This document shows positions 31,993 through 32,427 of a stretch of DNA of 32,427 nucleotides, piece by piece. The notes beneath the pieces are model-generated. The model was not told the DNA's origin. It saw only the letters and a list, made by a program, of their open reading frames with translations, and made no database searches. This DNA comes from Actinomycetota bacterium (lineage in GTDB: Bacteria; Actinomycetota; Actinomycetes; Nanopelagicales; Nanopelagicaceae): NCBI GenBank assembly GCA_009698845.1, contig WLPI01000008.1:1-32427 (forward strand), in the 5' to 3' direction. A program made the position numbers and the translations under genes. Position 1 is the first letter of the stretch. Each line of letters starts with the position of its first letter.

Positions 31993-32427
31993 TTAAGAGT
32001 TATCGGAACCAATTGGCATCAACTCCAACTTCGGCTCAGCACCGATCGCCTCCTTCTCCATCTTCTTAAGCTCGTCAATTACCTTGTCATACCCATGCTC
32101 ATGAGCGGAAGTTGCGGATCCTAAGAAGCGGTTGAATTCGCGGCCGGTGGTGATGGAGAAGCGGACTCCGGAAGTTTTCTTGAGGTTAGAGACGCTGATG
32201 AAGTAATCGGATTCATCATCGGTGGTGGATAGTTGTAAGAGTTTGTCGAAGTTCCATTCGCGAGTGTGGATGGGGCCGGTGAAGATGAGGCGTTCGGTGG
32301 TGAGCATGACGACGCCTTGGTCGCGATCTACTTGAAGTTCAATGCCGGGGATTACTTGGCCTTTCATGGCGCCAACGCGGAAACGAATTCCGCCACCGAC
32401 GGGGATGCTTACACCGGCAGTGCCACC
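31993..32427 (-). CDS. Unidentified protein, C-terminal part (5' end outside window)
   Basis: The minus-strand frame runs open from the window edge to the TAA-side end at 31993. An internal Met at 32367 is preceded by 20 in-frame codons rich in Gly and Val (IPVGGGIRFRVGA), so the true start lies beyond the window. The visible part contains VVMLTTERLIFTG, REWNFDKLLQ and a SVSNLKKTSGVRF stretch, a beta-rich pattern that resembles bacterial PH/GRAM-like domains. A charged helical tail (VIDELKKMEKEA) follows. I cannot name the family. It is convergent with the kinase gene, 20 bases apart. Confidence 0.68.
   Translation of the reverse strand, partial: GGTAGVSIPVGGGIRFRVGAMKGQVIPGIELQVDRDQGVVMLTTERLIFTGPIHTREWNFDKLLQLSTTDDESDYFISVSNLKKTSGVRFSITTGREFNRFLGSATSAHEHGYDKVIDELKKMEKEAIGAEPKLELMPIGSDNS

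Noticed and set aside
1-32427. Mobile elements, CRISPR arrays, tRNA or rRNA genes
   Set aside because: No transposase or integrase motifs, no regularly spaced repeats and no cloverleaf-like sequences were seen in the gaps.

Overview
The window looks like part of a streamlined, moderately low-GC actinobacterial chromosome. Genes are tightly packed with frequent 4-base ATGA overlaps, starts are often GTG or TTG, no gap exceeds 300 bases, and sugar ABC transporters are abundant. A freshwater planktonic actinobacterium (acI / Nanopelagicales type) fits best, but this rests on gene style alone. I saw no tRNA, rRNA, CRISPR array or insertion sequence.

Left part (1-4275, + strand): the last 27 codons of a crotonase-family enoyl-CoA hydratase are followed directly by a GH13-type glycosidase, a short-chain dehydrogenase (SDR) and a sugar-binding protein that lacks any signal peptide. 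From 4284 to 6908 (- strand) lie a secreted histidine phosphatase, a secreted glucose/sorbosone dehydrogenase-like beta-propeller, a YqhA-type membrane protein and a small zinc-ribbon protein. From 7042 to 10281 (+) come a DCC-family thiol protein, a secreted HExxH metallopeptidase and an orphan secreted amino-acid-type binding protein.

Middle (10316-16034, - strand): a MalEFGK-type sugar import operon (binding protein, two permeases, ATPase) ends in a co-translated SDR and a TspO/MBR protein. A long hairpin separates the binding protein from the permeases. Next on the + strand are two secreted proteins of unknown function and a small ORF (16203-17724). Three secreted proteins here (starts 7503, 15977, 16203) share a small module just after the signal peptide with exact C-x15-C-x8-W spacing.

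Right part (17782-31972): this is the most interesting region. A divergent pair of transcription units starts from one 130-base control region. Leftward is a DhaK/DhaL-like kinase pair whose DhaK has lost all three classical active-site residues. Rightward is a 12-gene run: an RbsA-type ATPase, two RbsC-type permeases, a Tat-exported sugar-binding protein, a FadR-type GntR regulator, an isochorismatase-like hydrolase, a PfpI/DJ-1 protein, a cytoplasmic GMC flavoprotein with a gluconate-2-dehydrogenase subunit-3 partner, an enolase-superfamily dehydratase, a KDPG-type aldolase and a PfkB (KDG-type) kinase. The enzyme set implies import, oxidation, dehydration, phosphorylation and aldol cleavage of a sugar or sugar acid (a non-standard Entner-Doudoroff-like route). 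The two promoters overlap and share one palindrome, TGGTCTGAAGACCA, which resembles FadR/GntR operators. The window ends with the 3' part of an unidentified - strand gene.

Two modes of translation initiation can be seen. Sugar-operon genes have strong Shine-Dalgarno sites. At least six stand-alone genes, mostly for secreted or membrane proteins, have a -10-like hexamer 6-9 bases before the start codon and no Shine-Dalgarno site, which suggests leaderless mRNAs.
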